Positions 42,583 to 51,601 of a stretch of 64,000 nt of DNA are shown here, piece after piece. Under the pieces are notes generated by a model that had not been told where the DNA came from, did no database searches, and worked only from the letters and a program-made list of their open reading frames with translations. Position numbers and translations under genes: made by a program. Positions within the stretch are counted from its first letter, which is position 1. Every line of letters starts with the position of its first letter. The DNA is from Desulfobacteraceae bacterium (lineage in GTDB: Bacteria; Desulfobacterota; Desulfobacteria; Desulfobacterales; RPRI01), in NCBI GenBank assembly GCA_011391695.1, contig JAABQB010000012.1, positions 1 through 64,000 on the forward strand, given 5' to 3'.

Positions 42583-43860
42583 ATGAAATTCAAGTATTTC
42601 AAAATGTTGGTGCTTCTTCTGGCCGCTGTGCTGATTATCCTGCCTGCCGGGCAGGCCTTCGCGGCAAAACCGATTGTCCTTGGATGCCCTCTTTCGACTG
42701 CCTTTCTTTACGGATGGGCAGCGGAAAGAGGATTCAGGCTGGCAGTTGAAGAAATTAATGCCAAAGGCGGGGTCAATGTAAAAGGAGAAATGCGCCCTTT
42801 TGCGGTTGAAGTGATCGACACGCGCGATCTGGAGCCGGGTGTCCCTGTGAGCGACGCCCTCTTAGCGGTGGAAAAACTTATCCTTGACAAAAAAGCCGAT
42901 TTCATCCTGGGCGGCCCGATTCGTTCAGAAGCGGCCCTTGCCGCCATGCCGCTTTTATCGAAATACCAGAAAGTTTCGATCCTCACTTCAGGCGTGTTGA
43001 CCCCCAAGTACCACGCCATGGTGGCTGAGCAGTACGACAAATTCAAGTACTGCTTTAGAATACATGGCGAGGCGGTAAATTTAGTGGGTGAGATGTTCGC
43101 CAATTTCACGGAACTGAAAGAAAAATACGGATTCAACAACCTGTTTATTATCGCCCAGGATGTTTCCCATGCCCGCGGCGCTGCCGAAACGATGAAAAAC
43201 GTTGCCATTAAAAAAGGGTGGAATGTCACCGGCGTTGAGATTTATCCCACAGGTGCAACGGATTTTTCAATGGGACTTCTAAAAGCCAAACAGACAGACT
43301 CGCAAATTATCAATATCTGGATGGATATGCCCGAAAGCGCCATCTTGTTAAAGCAATGGTATGACATGAAAATCCCTGCACTCCCGTTCGGTTCGACTCT
43401 GGCGGCGGCGGAGCAACCCGGCTTCTGGAAAGCCACGGACGGTAAAGGTGAATTTGCTCTCTGTAACGTTGTCAATGCCGGCAACGCACCCTCCGAGGCA
43501 ACTCCGTGGACAATGAAATTCTACAACGCCTACGCAAAGAAATGGGGCGTGGAGCCGGAGGGTCTCGGCTCATCGAGCAGCTACATGGCGGTATATGTGC
43601 TGCGGGATGCCATTGAACGTGCGGGCAGCCTGGATTCCGACAAGGTGGTTGCAGAGCTTGAAAAGACGGATGTTGCGGGAGTTTACGGAAGACTCCGTTT
43701 CGATCCAAAAAGTCACCAGGTAATTCCTTCCACTGATCCCAAGGAAGGCGCGGTAGGAAGTATTCTGCAGTGGCAGAATGGCAAGCGTATAGTGGTCTAT
43801 CCCAAAAGCATTGCAAAGGGAAGTATTCAGTTGCCTCCGTGGATGAAGACGGGCAAGTAA
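42583..43860 (+). CDS. Branched-chain-amino-acid-type ABC substrate-binding protein
   Basis: Periplasmic binding protein (Peripla_BP_6 / LivK class) of 425 residues. A signal peptide ends in QAFAAK (about residue 27). The mature part starts PIVLGCPLSTAFLYGWAAERGF with the family pattern AVEEINAKGGVNVKGEMRP, followed by FILGGPIRSEAALAAMPLL. AAGGAGG precedes the ATG. Many anaerobes use this class to import aromatic or dicarboxylic acids. The acyl-CoA ligase at the operon end makes a carboxylic acid ligand plausible. Confidence 0.9.
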   Translation: MKFKYFKMLVLLLAAVLIILPAGQAFAAKPIVLGCPLSTAFLYGWAAERGFRLAVEEINAKGGVNVKGEMRPFAVEVIDTRDLEPGVPVSDALLAVEKLILDKKADFILGGPIRSEAALAAMPLLSKYQKVSILTSGVLTPKYHAMVAEQYDKFKYCFRIHGEAVNLVGEMFANFTELKEKYGFNNLFIIAQDVSHARGAAETMKNVAIKKGWNVTGVEIYPTGATDFSMGLLKAKQTDSQIINIWMDMPESAILLKQWYDMKIPALPFGSTLAAAEQPGFWKATDGKGEFALCNVVNAGNAPSEATPWTMKFYNAYAKKWGVEPEGLGSSSSYMAVYVLRDAIERAGSLDSDKVVAELEKTDVAGVYGRLRFDPKSHQVIPSTDPKEGAVGSILQWQNGKRIVVYPKSIAKGSIQLPPWMKTGK

Positions 43861-43990
43861 TTATTTGAGGGTTCGAGGAGTCAAGGGGTCAAGGGTTCAA
43901 GTAACCGGAAACCTGAGCTTCGATGGTTCATCTTGTGAATCAGAGAACCATCACTTGAATCCTTGAACCCTGTAATCCTGGACCCCTTTA
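43861..43990. repeat. Inverted TTCAAGG-type repeats forming an intra-operon hairpin
   Basis: The left arm (43867-43901: GAGGGTTCGAGGAGTCAAGG, then GGTCAAGGGTTCAAG) and the right arm (43953-43988: ACTTGAATCCTTGAACCC, then TGTAATCCTGGACCCC) can pair imperfectly. Between them GATGGTTC (43922-43929) and GAACCATC (43945-43952) pair perfectly. The structure lies between the binding-protein and permease genes, where a processing or attenuation site could give extra binding protein. Confidence 0.7.
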
Positions 43991-44057
43991 TCTCAGGCCA
44001 ACCGGGAGAAAATCCACATTTGTTTTTACCTTAAATACTCATAGACATCATACTATT

Positions 44058-44924
44058 ATGGATATTTTGATCTACGGAACCATAAACAGTGTTACGCTTG
44101 CGCTTTATGCGATTGGATTTGCAATGGTTTACGGCGTCAGTCGCCTGCCCAATTTTGCCCACGGCGCCTTGTATGTAGTCAGCGGGTTCATCACCTGGAG
44201 CTTTCTTAATTCGCTGGGGTTGAACTACCTGCTCAGTATTATTCTGGCGCTGATTGCAACCGGGATCATAGGTGCTCTGATTTACCGGTTTGTGCTCATT
44301 CGTGTCCGTGGAATGGAGATTTCAGAAATCATAGCCTCTTATGCAATAGGGCTTGCAATTCTGGAAGGATTCAGGTGGGGCGGTTTCAAGGGACTGACCT
44401 ATACCCTGCCAGCCTTCATTCCGGGGAGTACCGAGATAGCCGGAATATCTGTTGATTACCAGCGTCTTCTGGTGGTGATCATCGGCGCTGCCGTGGTGGG
44501 GTTCCTGTGGCTGTTTACACGTTATACACGCATCGGTCTTGCAATGCGCGGAATGGCACAGGATGAAAGGGCGGCTCTCATGCTGGGCATTGATTCCGAT
44601 CTGATAGCGGTTGTGGCCATGGGCTTCGGCTCCATGCTTGCGGCTCTGGCCGCAGTTTTGCTGCTTCCGCTGGGTAACATCGTCGTGGAAGCCGGATATA
44701 ACATACTGATTCTGGCAATTGCCGTTTGTATCGTAGGGGGCCTAGGCAGCTGGATGGGCGCCGTGCTGGCTGCTTTCCTGATCGGCTTTGCCCAGATTCT
44801 GACCGTCGTTTATCTGGGCGCTCATTACCAGATGGTGGTGGCGCTGCTGGCAATTATACTGACACTGATCCTCAAACCATCGGGGCTCTTCGGGCAGCAG
44901 AAAGAACTGGAGGAGAGGGTCTGA
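44058..44924 (+). CDS. livH: Branched-chain-amino-acid-type ABC permease, LivH-like
   Basis: Inner membrane permease of 288 residues with about eight membrane segments and the LivH signature pattern (GVSRLPNFAHGALYVVSGF; RGMAQDERAALMLGID in the ATPase contact loop; GGLGSWMGAVLAAFLIG). No clear ribosome site is seen. The upstream repeat may affect expression. It ends one base before the next ATG. Confidence 0.93.
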   Translation: MDILIYGTINSVTLALYAIGFAMVYGVSRLPNFAHGALYVVSGFITWSFLNSLGLNYLLSIILALIATGIIGALIYRFVLIRVRGMEISEIIASYAIGLAILEGFRWGGFKGLTYTLPAFIPGSTEIAGISVDYQRLLVVIIGAAVVGFLWLFTRYTRIGLAMRGMAQDERAALMLGIDSDLIAVVAMGFGSMLAALAAVLLLPLGNIVVEAGYNILILAIAVCIVGGLGSWMGAVLAAFLIGFAQILTVVYLGAHYQMVVALLAIILTLILKPSGLFGQQKELEERV

Positions 44925-45941
44925 ATGGAAAATAAAACCCAGCGCCGCAAAGAGCGAATCGATAGAGGTATCAAGGTGCGCACAGACGGCATCTATGCCC
45001 TCATGTCAATAAGGGAGTTGTCCTATCTTGCCATGCCTAGAATGATCCTGATTTTTGGGATGCTGGCCCTGCCGCTGCTGCTGCCGGGCATGTACTGGGA
45101 GCGCGTCATCACCATCACCTGTATCTACGCCCTTCTGGCGCTCAGCTTCGACTTCCTGGCCCATTTCGTCGGACTGGTTTCACTGGGAGGGGCTTTTTTT
45201 GTGGGTGTCGGCGGTTATATGGCTGCCATAATGAATACAACCTTCGGCATGCCTCCCTGGCTGACCGTCCCCCTTGCCGCCCTGGCTGGCGGCGGCGTCT
45301 GCACTCTGCTTCTCCTGCCCTGTCTGCCGTTAAGGGGTGTATATTTTGCCATTGTGAGTCTAATGTATCCCCTTTTTGTGGCGCGGCTGATTGAAGCGCT
45401 GAATATACTCGGCGGAACCGACGGTATTACCGGCATCGACGGTTTCACCAACCGCTGGATGGAACAGTACTTTATCATCGGAATTTTGCTCCTGCTCCTG
45501 TTTGGTGTCAGAAGGCTGGTTAACACCGATATCGGCCTTGTCCTGCGCGGTGTCAAGGACAACGATCAGGCTATCCGGGCTTCCGGCATGAACGTCACCC
45601 TGTATAAAGCCATGGCAGTATATATCGCTTCGGCCATGGGATGTCTGGGTGGCGCGTGTCTGGCGCATATATATATGTGGTCGGGGATTTCTCAGTTTGC
45701 GCTCGATTTTTCGATTTTACCCATTGCCGCCACTGTGATCGGAGGGGGGGGGACCCTTGTCGGACCGGTGCTTGGTTGCCTGATTCTGGTTCCTATCTCG
45801 GAACTTTTGCGGGAATTCGGAACCCTGCGCATCGTTTTCTATGCGCTGATTCTCGTTGCCTTTATCGTTTTCCGAAGCGAAGGAATAATGGTTTACGGGC
45901 GGCGCAAATATGAGCAATTTGAAAGATGGACCCGAATATGA
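44925..45941 (+). CDS. livM: Branched-chain-amino-acid-type ABC permease, LivM-like
   Basis: Second permease subunit, 338 residues with about nine membrane segments. The LivM pattern is visible: FDFLAHFVGLVSLGGAFFVG, FAIVSLMYPLFVARLIE with GTDGITGID, and the ATPase loop LVLRGVKDNDQAIRASGMNV. The first 35 residues are basic and cytoplasmic, an extension beyond the usual start. It overlaps the ATPase gene by 16 bp. Confidence 0.93.
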   Translation: MENKTQRRKERIDRGIKVRTDGIYALMSIRELSYLAMPRMILIFGMLALPLLLPGMYWERVITITCIYALLALSFDFLAHFVGLVSLGGAFFVGVGGYMAAIMNTTFGMPPWLTVPLAALAGGGVCTLLLLPCLPLRGVYFAIVSLMYPLFVARLIEALNILGGTDGITGIDGFTNRWMEQYFIIGILLLLLFGVRRLVNTDIGLVLRGVKDNDQAIRASGMNVTLYKAMAVYIASAMGCLGGACLAHIYMWSGISQFALDFSILPIAATVIGGGGTLVGPVLGCLILVPISELLREFGTLRIVFYALILVAFIVFRSEGIMVYGRRKYEQFERWTRI

Positions 45942-46762
45942 GACCAGACATGAAATCAGACATGAAACAGGATGCAGGTAAAGAACCGATTCTCCGGGTA
46001 GAAAAAGTAAGCAAGGCCTTCGGAGGCATACAGGCGTTAAACGGTGTCAGTTTCGATGTCCATTCAGGCGAAATTTTAGGTATCATAGGCCCCAACGGCT
46101 CGGGGAAAACCACAATTGTTAACTGCATAACAGGATTCATCAAAAAAACTTCAGGGCGGGTTTTTTTCCAGGGCAGGGATATATCCGACAAACCGCCCCA
46201 TAAGATTGCCGACATGGGCATTACCCGCACATTTCAGATCATGAGGCCCTATTACTCCTTACCGGCCTATAAGAACCTGGTCATCCCCCTTTTTTCTCCA
46301 CGGGCGAAACGCACGGGAGGATGGCGCGGCGGCGGGAGGTTGGGAGACAGAAACACCGTCAGCATCGATATTCTTGAGGAGATCGGCTTTGAGCGGGATT
46401 CATACGTGCCTTACAAAACCGCCTCCACCCTGCCTACCGGCTATCTCAAACGCCTGGAGCTCGCCCGTTGTCTCGCCTTAAAACCGGAGATCATTATTTG
46501 TGACGAAGTATTTTCCGGTTTAAGTATGAGCGAAATAGCAAGCATGGTTCCACTGATTGAACGTCTGCAAATGGAAGGAATTACCCTGATCATGATCGAA
46601 CACCGGCTCAGGGAGCTGTTTCGGGTGGCTAACCGGATAATGGTGCTCAATTTCGGGGAAAAGCTCACAGAAGGAAGTTCGGAAGAGGTCATGGCCGATG
46701 AGAGGGTCAAAGAGGCTTATTTCGGATCTCAGAAGGTTGAGGAGGTTATGAAACATGCTTGA
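45926..46762 (+). CDS. livG: Branched-chain-amino-acid-type ABC ATPase, LivG-like
   Basis: ATPase subunit, 278 residues: Walker A GPNGSGKTT, a Q-loop ITRTFQIMRPY, and Walker B IIICDEVFSGLS followed by an H-loop IMIEHRLRELF. The ABC signature is weakened: TLPTGYLKRLELARCLA lacks the usual LSGG. The N-terminus begins with an odd Asp/Met/Lys-rich run (MRPDMKSDMKQD). Its start overlaps livM. Confidence 0.9.
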   Translation: MDPNMRPDMKSDMKQDAGKEPILRVEKVSKAFGGIQALNGVSFDVHSGEILGIIGPNGSGKTTIVNCITGFIKKTSGRVFFQGRDISDKPPHKIADMGITRTFQIMRPYYSLPAYKNLVIPLFSPRAKRTGGWRGGGRLGDRNTVSIDILEEIGFERDSYVPYKTASTLPTGYLKRLELARCLALKPEIIICDEVFSGLSMSEIASMVPLIERLQMEGITLIMIEHRLRELFRVANRIMVLNFGEKLTEGSSEEVMADERVKEAYFGSQKVEEVMKHA

Positions 46763-47516
46763 AGCGACCGGGCTGATGGTGTTTTACGAAAACATGCTGG
46801 CGCTCAATAATATTCACATCCGATGCGGAGTCAACCAGATCATAGGAGTCTTCGGCGCCAACAGTGCCGGCAAATCGACACTGATGTACACCCTTTCGGG
46901 CATAATGCAGGATATTCAAAAAAAAGAGGCCATGGCCGGGGGCGAACGGATTACCCTTATGGGCGAGATCAGGTACATGGGTGAAGATATTTCCGGTCTG
47001 AAACCGAGCCAGAGGGCACGCAAAGGTATTGTGCTCTGCCCGGAAAGGCGGCGCATATTCAACGAAAGCAGCGTACTTGAAAATCTCAAAATCGGCGGAT
47101 ACCTGGCCTCATCATCCGAGGCCCGAAATACGCTCGAATATGTATTCAAAATATTTCCGACCCTTGAAAAGCTTAAAAAGCGCATCGGAGGTTTTTTAAG
47201 CGGAGGCGAACAGCAGATGCTGGCAATCGGGCGAGCATTAATGGCGCAGCCTAAGATCCTGCTTCTCGACGAACCGCTTATGGGATTGAGCCCTTTGATG
47301 CAGGCCGAACTGATTCTTGCCACCAAAGGGATTTGTGATGAAATGAAGCTTTCGGTCATTATTACCGAACAATATGCCCGACCCGTTATGCCGATCGTGG
47401 ATTACGCCTATATTCTTGAAAACGGTTCGGCGGTAATGGAAGGCAGCAAAGAGGAACTTATGGACAACCCGGACGTTCGCTCCGCTTATTTCGGGATCGA
47501 GGAGTCATATGAATGA
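46755..47516 (+). CDS. livF: Branched-chain-amino-acid-type ABC ATPase, LivF-like
   Basis: Second ATPase subunit, 253 residues: Walker A GANSAGKST, signature FLSGGEQQMLAIGRALM, and Walker B ILLLDEPLMGLSPLM with a final ITEQYARPV segment. It overlaps livG by 8 bp and the following acyl-CoA ligase by 4 bp, which ties the transporter to CoA activation of its substrate. Confidence 0.93.
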   Translation: MLEATGLMVFYENMLALNNIHIRCGVNQIIGVFGANSAGKSTLMYTLSGIMQDIQKKEAMAGGERITLMGEIRYMGEDISGLKPSQRARKGIVLCPERRRIFNESSVLENLKIGGYLASSSEARNTLEYVFKIFPTLEKLKKRIGGFLSGGEQQMLAIGRALMAQPKILLLDEPLMGLSPLMQAELILATKGICDEMKLSVIITEQYARPVMPIVDYAYILENGSAVMEGSKEELMDNPDVRSAYFGIEESYE

Positions 47517-49171
47517 TAAAAACCGCTGACAATGGTCTCGCCAATGAGCTGACTTATACACGATTTGACATTATGGCGGGGAAATACCCGAAAAACACTG
47601 CCATTATCTACATGGGTGAAAAGTTTTCCTATCGCCGTCTGCATGACCTGAGCGCGCGTTTTGCAGGAGCTCTCGAGGATCTGGGCATCCGCAAGGGAGA
47701 CCGGGTGATGATCTATGTCTCCAATTGCGTCCAGTGGGTCATCGCTTTTATCGGAATCCAGAAACTGGGCGCGGTGCTCGTTCCGGTTTCCCCGATCTAC
47801 ACCTCCCACGAACTCGACTACATGGTCAGAGATTCCGGCGCAGAGACGCTCATATGCCTTGACACCAATTTTTGCTATGTCAAAGAGGTAATGGAAAAAA
47901 CAGGTTTAAAACGTGTTATCGTCACCAATCTTGTGGATCTGCTTCCTCCCTGGAAACGGTATCTGGGTGTCTTGTTCGATAAAATTCCCAACGGCAAAGT
48001 AGATTACGGCATGGACGTACACAGTTTCAAATCCCTTTTGAAGCATGCGCCGCTCAAGACACCGGCCGACATAGATCCCATGAAAGATCTTTCTTACCTG
48101 CTTTATACCGGCGGCACAACCGGTTTTCCCAAGGGTGTTCCCGGCAATCACAGCGGAATGACTTCGTATGTCAACGATGTTACCAATGATGTGGCAGGCG
48201 ATCGGCTGTTGGAAGGCCGTGATGTCTATATAGCAGTCAATCCTCTGTTTCACATTATGGCCCTCGGTCTATTCATGTCGATCGGCCTGAACAAGGGCAA
48301 CGCTACTGTGCTTATGCCTGTTCCACAGGTTGACGCGATTCTTGAAAGCATTCAGCGCTTCGGCGTGCGATGGATTCTCGGTGTGCCCGCCCTCTACAGG
48401 ATGATTCTTGATAATGACCGGCTCGACCAATACAAACTCGACTCCCTTCTCTATTGCTTCTGCGGCGGCGATGTGCTTCCCGCGGAGATGTATAAGCGCT
48501 GGGAGGAGCGATTCAATATTCCGATCTACCAGGTTTACGGGTCCACCGAGGTGGGACACGTCTGCTACAGCCGGATCGACAAGAAGCCGAAACCCGGAAC
48601 AATCGGTCTTCCCTTAAAAAGCCGCGAATGCATTGTTGTAAACCCGGTTACGCTGGAACCGGTTTCTTCCGGTGAAAGTGGAGAACTGCTCGTATCTTCG
48701 CCTTACACCATTAAAGGCTACTGGAACAAGCCGGAAGAAACGGAGAGAACCTGTGTTTCGATAGACGGTAAAATTTATTGCCGCATGGGTGATTTCGTAA
48801 GTAAAGATGAGGACGGCGAGCTCTATTATGTGGAGCGCAGCGCCGATCTCATCAAGCATAAAGGCTACCGGATATCGGCATCGGAAGTAGAAGCCGTACT
48901 TCAGGATCATCCTACGGTTATTGGCGCATGCGTGGTGGGCGTACCCGATGCCAGGGTAGGCGAACGGATAAAGGCCATCGTGGTGCTTAAAGAAGACGCG
49001 CGGGGTGTCGGCGGGGCGGACCTGATTAAATGGTGCCGCGATCACCTTGCTTCCTATAAAGTTCCCGCTTATATCGAATTCAGGGACATGCTGCCAAAAT
49101 CCAAAGTCGGCAAACTGCTGCGCCGTGAGATCCGCGATGAAGAGCGGCGGCGCGTCTCCAAGGATAAATAA
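47513..49171 (+). CDS. Acyl-CoA synthetase/ligase (AMP-forming)
   Basis: CoA ligase of 552 residues: P-loop LYTGGTTGFPKGVPGNH, A5 QVYGSTEVGHVC, A7 KIYCRMGDFV, A8 ERSADLIKHKGYRISASEVE, and A10 lysine in SKVGKLLRRE. The 4-bp overlap with livF means the imported acid is likely activated on entry. Its substrate may be a medium, branched or aromatic acid. It differs from the ligase at 27888, so the two are paralogues with separate roles. Confidence 0.92.
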   Translation: MIKTADNGLANELTYTRFDIMAGKYPKNTAIIYMGEKFSYRRLHDLSARFAGALEDLGIRKGDRVMIYVSNCVQWVIAFIGIQKLGAVLVPVSPIYTSHELDYMVRDSGAETLICLDTNFCYVKEVMEKTGLKRVIVTNLVDLLPPWKRYLGVLFDKIPNGKVDYGMDVHSFKSLLKHAPLKTPADIDPMKDLSYLLYTGGTTGFPKGVPGNHSGMTSYVNDVTNDVAGDRLLEGRDVYIAVNPLFHIMALGLFMSIGLNKGNATVLMPVPQVDAILESIQRFGVRWILGVPALYRMILDNDRLDQYKLDSLLYCFCGGDVLPAEMYKRWEERFNIPIYQVYGSTEVGHVCYSRIDKKPKPGTIGLPLKSRECIVVNPVTLEPVSSGESGELLVSSPYTIKGYWNKPEETERTCVSIDGKIYCRMGDFVSKDEDGELYYVERSADLIKHKGYRISASEVEAVLQDHPTVIGACVVGVPDARVGERIKAIVVLKEDARGVGGADLIKWCRDHLASYKVPAYIEFRDMLPKSKVGKLLRREIRDEERRRVSKDK

Positions 49172-49198
49172 CAGGCGCCCATAGCTCGCCCATTTTTT

Positions 49199-49513
49199 CT
49201 AAGCCGCTTTTAACGGCTGAATTTTCATGATTTCATTATTATGAGATTGCTGCGCTTCCCAAAGATCATAAGCGCGTTGCAAGTTTAGCCAAAATTCAGC
49301 CGTATTCCCGAACAACCGGCTCAGACGAAGAGCCATCAGCGGCGTTAGCGCGCGAGTCTCCCGCAATAGTTCATTTATTGTCTGACGAGAAACACCGATG
49401 GCTCCGGCGAGTCCGGCGACAGTCAGCTTATAATCAGGGATAAAATCTTCTCTCAGCATTTCTCCCGGATGTGTCGGCTTTACTTTTCTTTTTCCATTGT
49501 AGTTAATGCTCAT
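49199..49513 (-). CDS. higA: HigA-type antitoxin (XRE/VapI family)
   Basis: DNA-binding antitoxin of 104 residues: THPGEMLREDFIPDYKLTVAG and an HTH with GAIGVSRQTINELLRETRAL and LRLSRLFGNTAEFWLNLQRAYD. It follows the toxin gene on the same strand by 13 bp, with GAGG before its ATG. This toxin-first order is typical for higBA. Confidence 0.92.
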   Translation of the reverse strand: MSINYNGKRKVKPTHPGEMLREDFIPDYKLTVAGLAGAIGVSRQTINELLRETRALTPLMALRLSRLFGNTAEFWLNLQRAYDLWEAQQSHNNEIMKIQPLKAA

Positions 49514-49526
49514 ATATTTACCTCGT

Positions 49527-49808
49527 TTAATGATAATCAGTTATTTCAACATCGTATGCCTCTCCGTCAACAAACGCGAAACATATCCTCCATTGATCAT
49601 TTATTGATATTGCATACCGGCCTGCCCTGTCGTCCTTTAAGGCATGCAGGCGATTACTGGGCGGCACCTTTAAATCATCGAGGCTTGTTGCCAGGTCAAT
49701 ATTTTCAAGACGCCTTACCGCTCTTTTTAGAATATCCGGCTGAAATTTCTTTGATTTTCCAGTAACAAATAAATCATAAGTATGTTTATCGGCAAATGTT
49801 TTTATCAT
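49527..49808 (-). CDS. higB: HigB-type toxin (RelE/ParE superfamily)
   Basis: Predicted ribosome-dependent mRNA interferase of 93 residues: MIKTFADKHTYDLFVTGKSKKF start, then DDLKVPPSNRLHALKDDRAGRYAISINDQWRICF, the HigB pattern. It is complete. No SD-like site lies upstream; the sequence before the ATG is C-rich. Confidence 0.92.
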   Translation of the reverse strand: MIKTFADKHTYDLFVTGKSKKFQPDILKRAVRRLENIDLATSLDDLKVPPSNRLHALKDDRAGRYAISINDQWRICFAFVDGEAYDVEITDYH

Positions 49809-49826
49809 GGGGAATGTGTAATGTGT

Positions 49827-49984
49827 CGCGTGACAATTGTCAAGAAGAATTTATGCGAGTCACTTGTCTACGCAAATATAAATATCCGCCCGATGACCCG
49901 GCGACGGTTGAATATACGGTTTCGGTGACAAAAGTTTTAGACCAAGCTGAGTTGTTGGCGGATTATTGGACGAAGAGTGAATAA
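49827..49984 (+). pseudogene. C-terminal relic of a type I restriction subunit (HsdR, DUF3387-like)
   Basis: A frame at 49827 reads RVTIVKKNLCESLV. One base off, the next frame reads LRKYKYPPDDPATVEY and KVLDQAELLADYW before a stop at 49982-49984. Together these match the end of HsdR proteins (VRxNLRAKL then RKYxYPPD and VLEQAELL). The frame change and the lack of the upstream 900 residues show it is a relic. The assignment rests on my memory of the motif. It lies divergent to higBA. Confidence 0.55.
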
Positions 49985-50019
49985 TTAAATTTGAGCTGTT
50001 CAGGTTGCAGGGAAACTGA

Positions 50020-50814
50020 TCACGCAAGCAGGCCTTTTCTGAAAGCCTTTATGTATCCCATGCAATACTCGTCCTTTCCCATCAGCATCAGTGAGGCCCG
50101 AAGGGCGCCGAGGAGTTGTTTGTCTGCGGGATCGAGTATTGCCGCGTCGAGGCCGCGCGCAACAGCCTCTGCGAGAAATGTACGATTCACCAATTTGCGG
50201 TTGGGAAGTCCGTGTGAGACATTGGTAAGGCCGCATACGGTATGCACGCCCTGAAATTGTTTCATGATTTCCTCTATTGCATCCAGAGTGGCGCATGCGG
50301 AGTTCGAATCTGCTCCAACCGGAAAGACCAGCGGATCGATGTATAGGGCATCAATGCCGATGCCGGATGAAGTGACCTTTTCGATCAGACGGCCGGCTAT
50401 TTCAACTTTTTCGGCCGCAGTTCTGCCCATCCGGTTCCTGGTCTGGCACAGGCCGATAACGGTCGCCCTGTAATCGATAACAAGAGGAAGGATGCCATCC
50501 AGGCGGGTTGGTTCGAGGGTGATTGAATTGATCATCGGGGGTCTTTTTACATGTGAAATAACTTTTTTTATGACCTCCGGGTCAGGGCTGTCGATGCATA
50601 ATGGAAGTTCCGTGACCTCCTGCACCGCTTCGATAATCCACTTAAGGTAATCTGCTTCTTTCTCCATGAAAGCAGCAGCATTTAAATCTATATAGTCAGC
50701 CCCGGCATCTCTTTGTGCTTTTGCCTCATTTTGAATGTATTCCCTGTTTCCGGAGGCTATGGCGTCGGCGATTTGTCTGCGGGAGGAGTTGATTTTTTCA
50801 CCGATGATGATCAT
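50020..50814 (-). CDS. Pterin-binding methyltransferase (methyl-THF:corrinoid type, MtvA/AcsE-like)
   Basis: Predicted methyltransferase II that passes the methyl group from the corrinoid protein to tetrahydrofolate. The 264-residue TIM barrel starts IIIGEKINSSRRQI and has the pterin site pattern GADYIDLNAA, PLCIDSPDPEVI, NSITLEPTRL and CGLTNVSHGLPNRKLVN. It overlaps the corrinoid protein gene by 4 bp. The family includes AcsE and the MT2 proteins of acetogen O-demethylases. Confidence 0.87.
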   Translation of the reverse strand: MIIIGEKINSSRRQIADAIASGNREYIQNEAKAQRDAGADYIDLNAAAFMEKEADYLKWIIEAVQEVTELPLCIDSPDPEVIKKVISHVKRPPMINSITLEPTRLDGILPLVIDYRATVIGLCQTRNRMGRTAAEKVEIAGRLIEKVTSSGIGIDALYIDPLVFPVGADSNSACATLDAIEEIMKQFQGVHTVCGLTNVSHGLPNRKLVNRTFLAEAVARGLDAAILDPADKQLLGALRASLMLMGKDEYCMGYIKAFRKGLLA

Positions 50815-51479
50815 GCCATCCTCTCCTGCTGCCGGGTTTTATTTTTCAGGCTGAAAGCCTTGTTTACAGCCTCAAAAGCGTCTTTTGCGTACCCATCGGC
50901 GCCGATTTTGTCTGCAAACTCCTGGGTCACCGGTGCACCCCCGACCATGATTTTGAGTTTATCCCTCAACCCGGCCTTCCTGATCGCTTTTATGGCCTCG
51001 TCGGCCTCCGGCATTGTGACTGTAAGAAGTGCGGACATTCCGAAAATATCGTAATTGCCTTCTGCAATCGCCGCGCATATTTTTTCGGGCGAAACATCGA
51101 CTCCCAGATCGGTAACCTCCCACCCGTTTCCTTTCAGCATCATCATGACGATGTTCTTGCCGATGTCATGGATATCCCCCTTGACTGTTCCGATGAGATA
51201 TTTACCTGCATGGAAATTCGCGCCTCCGGCATTCAGCAGAGGTTCGAGTTCGGCCACTGCCGCCTGCATTGCCTTGCCTGAAATAAGCAGTTCCGGCAGG
51301 TAATACTCACCGATGCTGAAGAGTTCGCCGACTTTCCTTATTCCGGGCATGAGTCCATCTTCAAGGACAGACCTGGCTGTAAGGCCTTTTTCTACCGCTT
51401 CCCTGCAAAAGCTTATGGCATCCTTATCCTTACCTTCAATGATGGCCCTGGTCAGTCTTTCGAAAAGTTCATTACTCAT
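50811..51479 (-). CDS. Corrinoid (B12-binding) methyl-carrier protein
   Basis: The 222-residue protein has an N-terminal helical cap and a B12-binding domain with the cobalt ligand H104 in DIHDIG (GTVKGDIHDIGKNIV), followed by LGVDVSPEKI and SALLTVTMPEADE. This is the MtbC/MtvC-type carrier. The frame is open to 51563, but the ATG at 51479 has AGGAGC 6 bp upstream and fits the family. It is co-transcribed with the pterin methyltransferase and divergent to the activation genes. Confidence 0.92.
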   Translation of the reverse strand: MSNELFERLTRAIIEGKDKDAISFCREAVEKGLTARSVLEDGLMPGIRKVGELFSIGEYYLPELLISGKAMQAAVAELEPLLNAGGANFHAGKYLIGTVKGDIHDIGKNIVMMMLKGNGWEVTDLGVDVSPEKICAAIAEGNYDIFGMSALLTVTMPEADEAIKAIRKAGLRDKLKIMVGGAPVTQEFADKIGADGYAKDAFEAVNKAFSLKNKTRQQERMA

Positions 51480-51601
51480 AATAGCTCCTAATAATGAGAT
51501 AAATGATGAGTTATTTGCATAACGCCCCGTTAAAGATCGGATCGGGATATGCCTGTCTAACAAAAGCCGTCATGTGCGTCAAGGCAGATATTCTCTTTCA
51601 A

